Source: Parcubacteria group bacterium GW2011_GWB1_44_7 (lineage in GTDB: Bacteria; Patescibacteria; Paceibacteria; UBA9973; DSPV01). Taken from it: DNA of 6,195 nt. Both the position numbers and the translations under genes were made by a program. Where the stretch lies: the NCBI GenBank assembly GCA_000999175.1, contig LCJJ01000028.1, positions 1 through 6,195 on the forward strand. The letters run 5' to 3'. Shown in pieces: positions 5,939 through 6,195 of the stretch (within the stretch, counting starts at the first letter, position 1; each line of letters opens with the position of its first letter). The notes below the pieces were generated by a model. The model did not search any database. It was not told the origin of the DNA and saw only the letters and a list, made by a program, of their open reading frames with translations.

Positions 5939-5974
5939 GCTTTCCCGCCCGCCTTACTGTATACTAAAGCCATT
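5937..5974 (+). promoter_or_regulatory. Predicted promoter of the downstream membrane protein gene
   Basis: TTGCTT (5937-5942), a 17-bp spacer, and TATACT (5960-5965, five of six consensus bases). The ATG at 5975 is 9 nt after the -10 box, so the expected transcript has at most about three untranslated bases. No Shine-Dalgarno is present. Confidence 0.6.
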
Positions 5975-6195
5975 ATGAGAACCGCGTTTACCGGATTTCT
6001 TGTTTTGAGTTTTATCGGCGTAGCTGTTTTCAGCATGTTTGCTATGGGCGATGGAACTCATGAGCATAACGGATGTATCGCCGCGGCTAGCCAAGGATTT
6101 GATTGTCAGGCGAATAGCGCTCTATCGTCTATCGCGCTTCATTTTGACGCTTTCCGGAATTTTTCGACCGCGGTTACTGTCGCCTTGGTATTGGT
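5975..6195 (+). CDS. Small Cys/His membrane protein, N-terminal part (cut by window end)
   Basis: 73 complete codons, open to the window edge. Residues 5-24 are a hydrophobic segment (FTGFLVLSFIGVAVFSMFAM), which would be a signal or anchor helix. It is followed by HEHNGC (29-34), a second cysteine (C44), LHFDAFRNFSTA (55-66) and the start of a second hydrophobic stretch (67-73). The His/Cys cluster next to the membrane could bind a metal, but I cannot assign a function. It resembles unnamed proteins I associate with Patescibacteria genomes. It has its own promoter behind a terminator, so it is a separate unit from the GH130-GT genes. A coding role is supported by the promoter, the start and the sensible membrane topology. 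Confidence 0.7.
   Translation, partial: MRTAFTGFLVLSFIGVAVFSMFAMGDGTHEHNGCIAAASQGFDCQANSALSSIALHFDAFRNFSTAVTVALVL

Overview
The window looks like part of a small-genome bacterium of the Patescibacteria/CPR type (Parcubacteria-like). This is an inference from the N-terminus of the zinc protein at 1540 (MLPRYKGG...), several starts that carry a -10 box but no Shine-Dalgarno, tight ATGA gene overlaps, and a last gene resembling small Cys/His membrane proteins seen in that group. No 16S or other phylogenetic marker is present, so the assignment is tentative. All supported genes are on the + strand.

Layout. 1-68: last codons of an unidentified gene. 91-125: promoter. 126-1427: membrane-anchored protein with a PQQ-dependent soluble aldose/sorbosone dehydrogenase-type beta-propeller, followed by an intrinsic terminator (1442-1480). 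1506-1539: promoter for a two-gene unit, a zinc-ribbon protein (1540-1932) overlapping by ATGA a Pcm-like protein-L-isoaspartate methyltransferase (1929-2561). 2562-2663: short intergenic region with a hairpin, a small palindrome and a -10 box. 2664-5893: second two-gene unit, a GH130-type mannoside phosphorylase/transferase overlapping by ATGA a 738-residue fusion of a GT4-like glycosyltransferase and an alpha/alpha-toroid domain. 5905-5938: intrinsic terminator, whose T-tract runs into the promoter of a membrane protein cut off by the window end (5975 onward). No intergenic stretch exceeds about 115 bases.

How the genes fit together. The strongest functional unit is the GH130-GT4/toroid pair, a plausible module for building and turning over a mannose-containing oligo- or polysaccharide. 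The zinc-ribbon and Pcm pair looks like housekeeping or protein repair. The PQQ-type dehydrogenase acts outside the membrane and has its own promoter and terminator. None of the genes has a properly spaced Shine-Dalgarno; three of the four lead genes have a -10 hexamer ending exactly 6 nt before the chosen ATG, so transcription probably begins at the start codon. No tRNA, rRNA, CRISPR or insertion sequence was seen.
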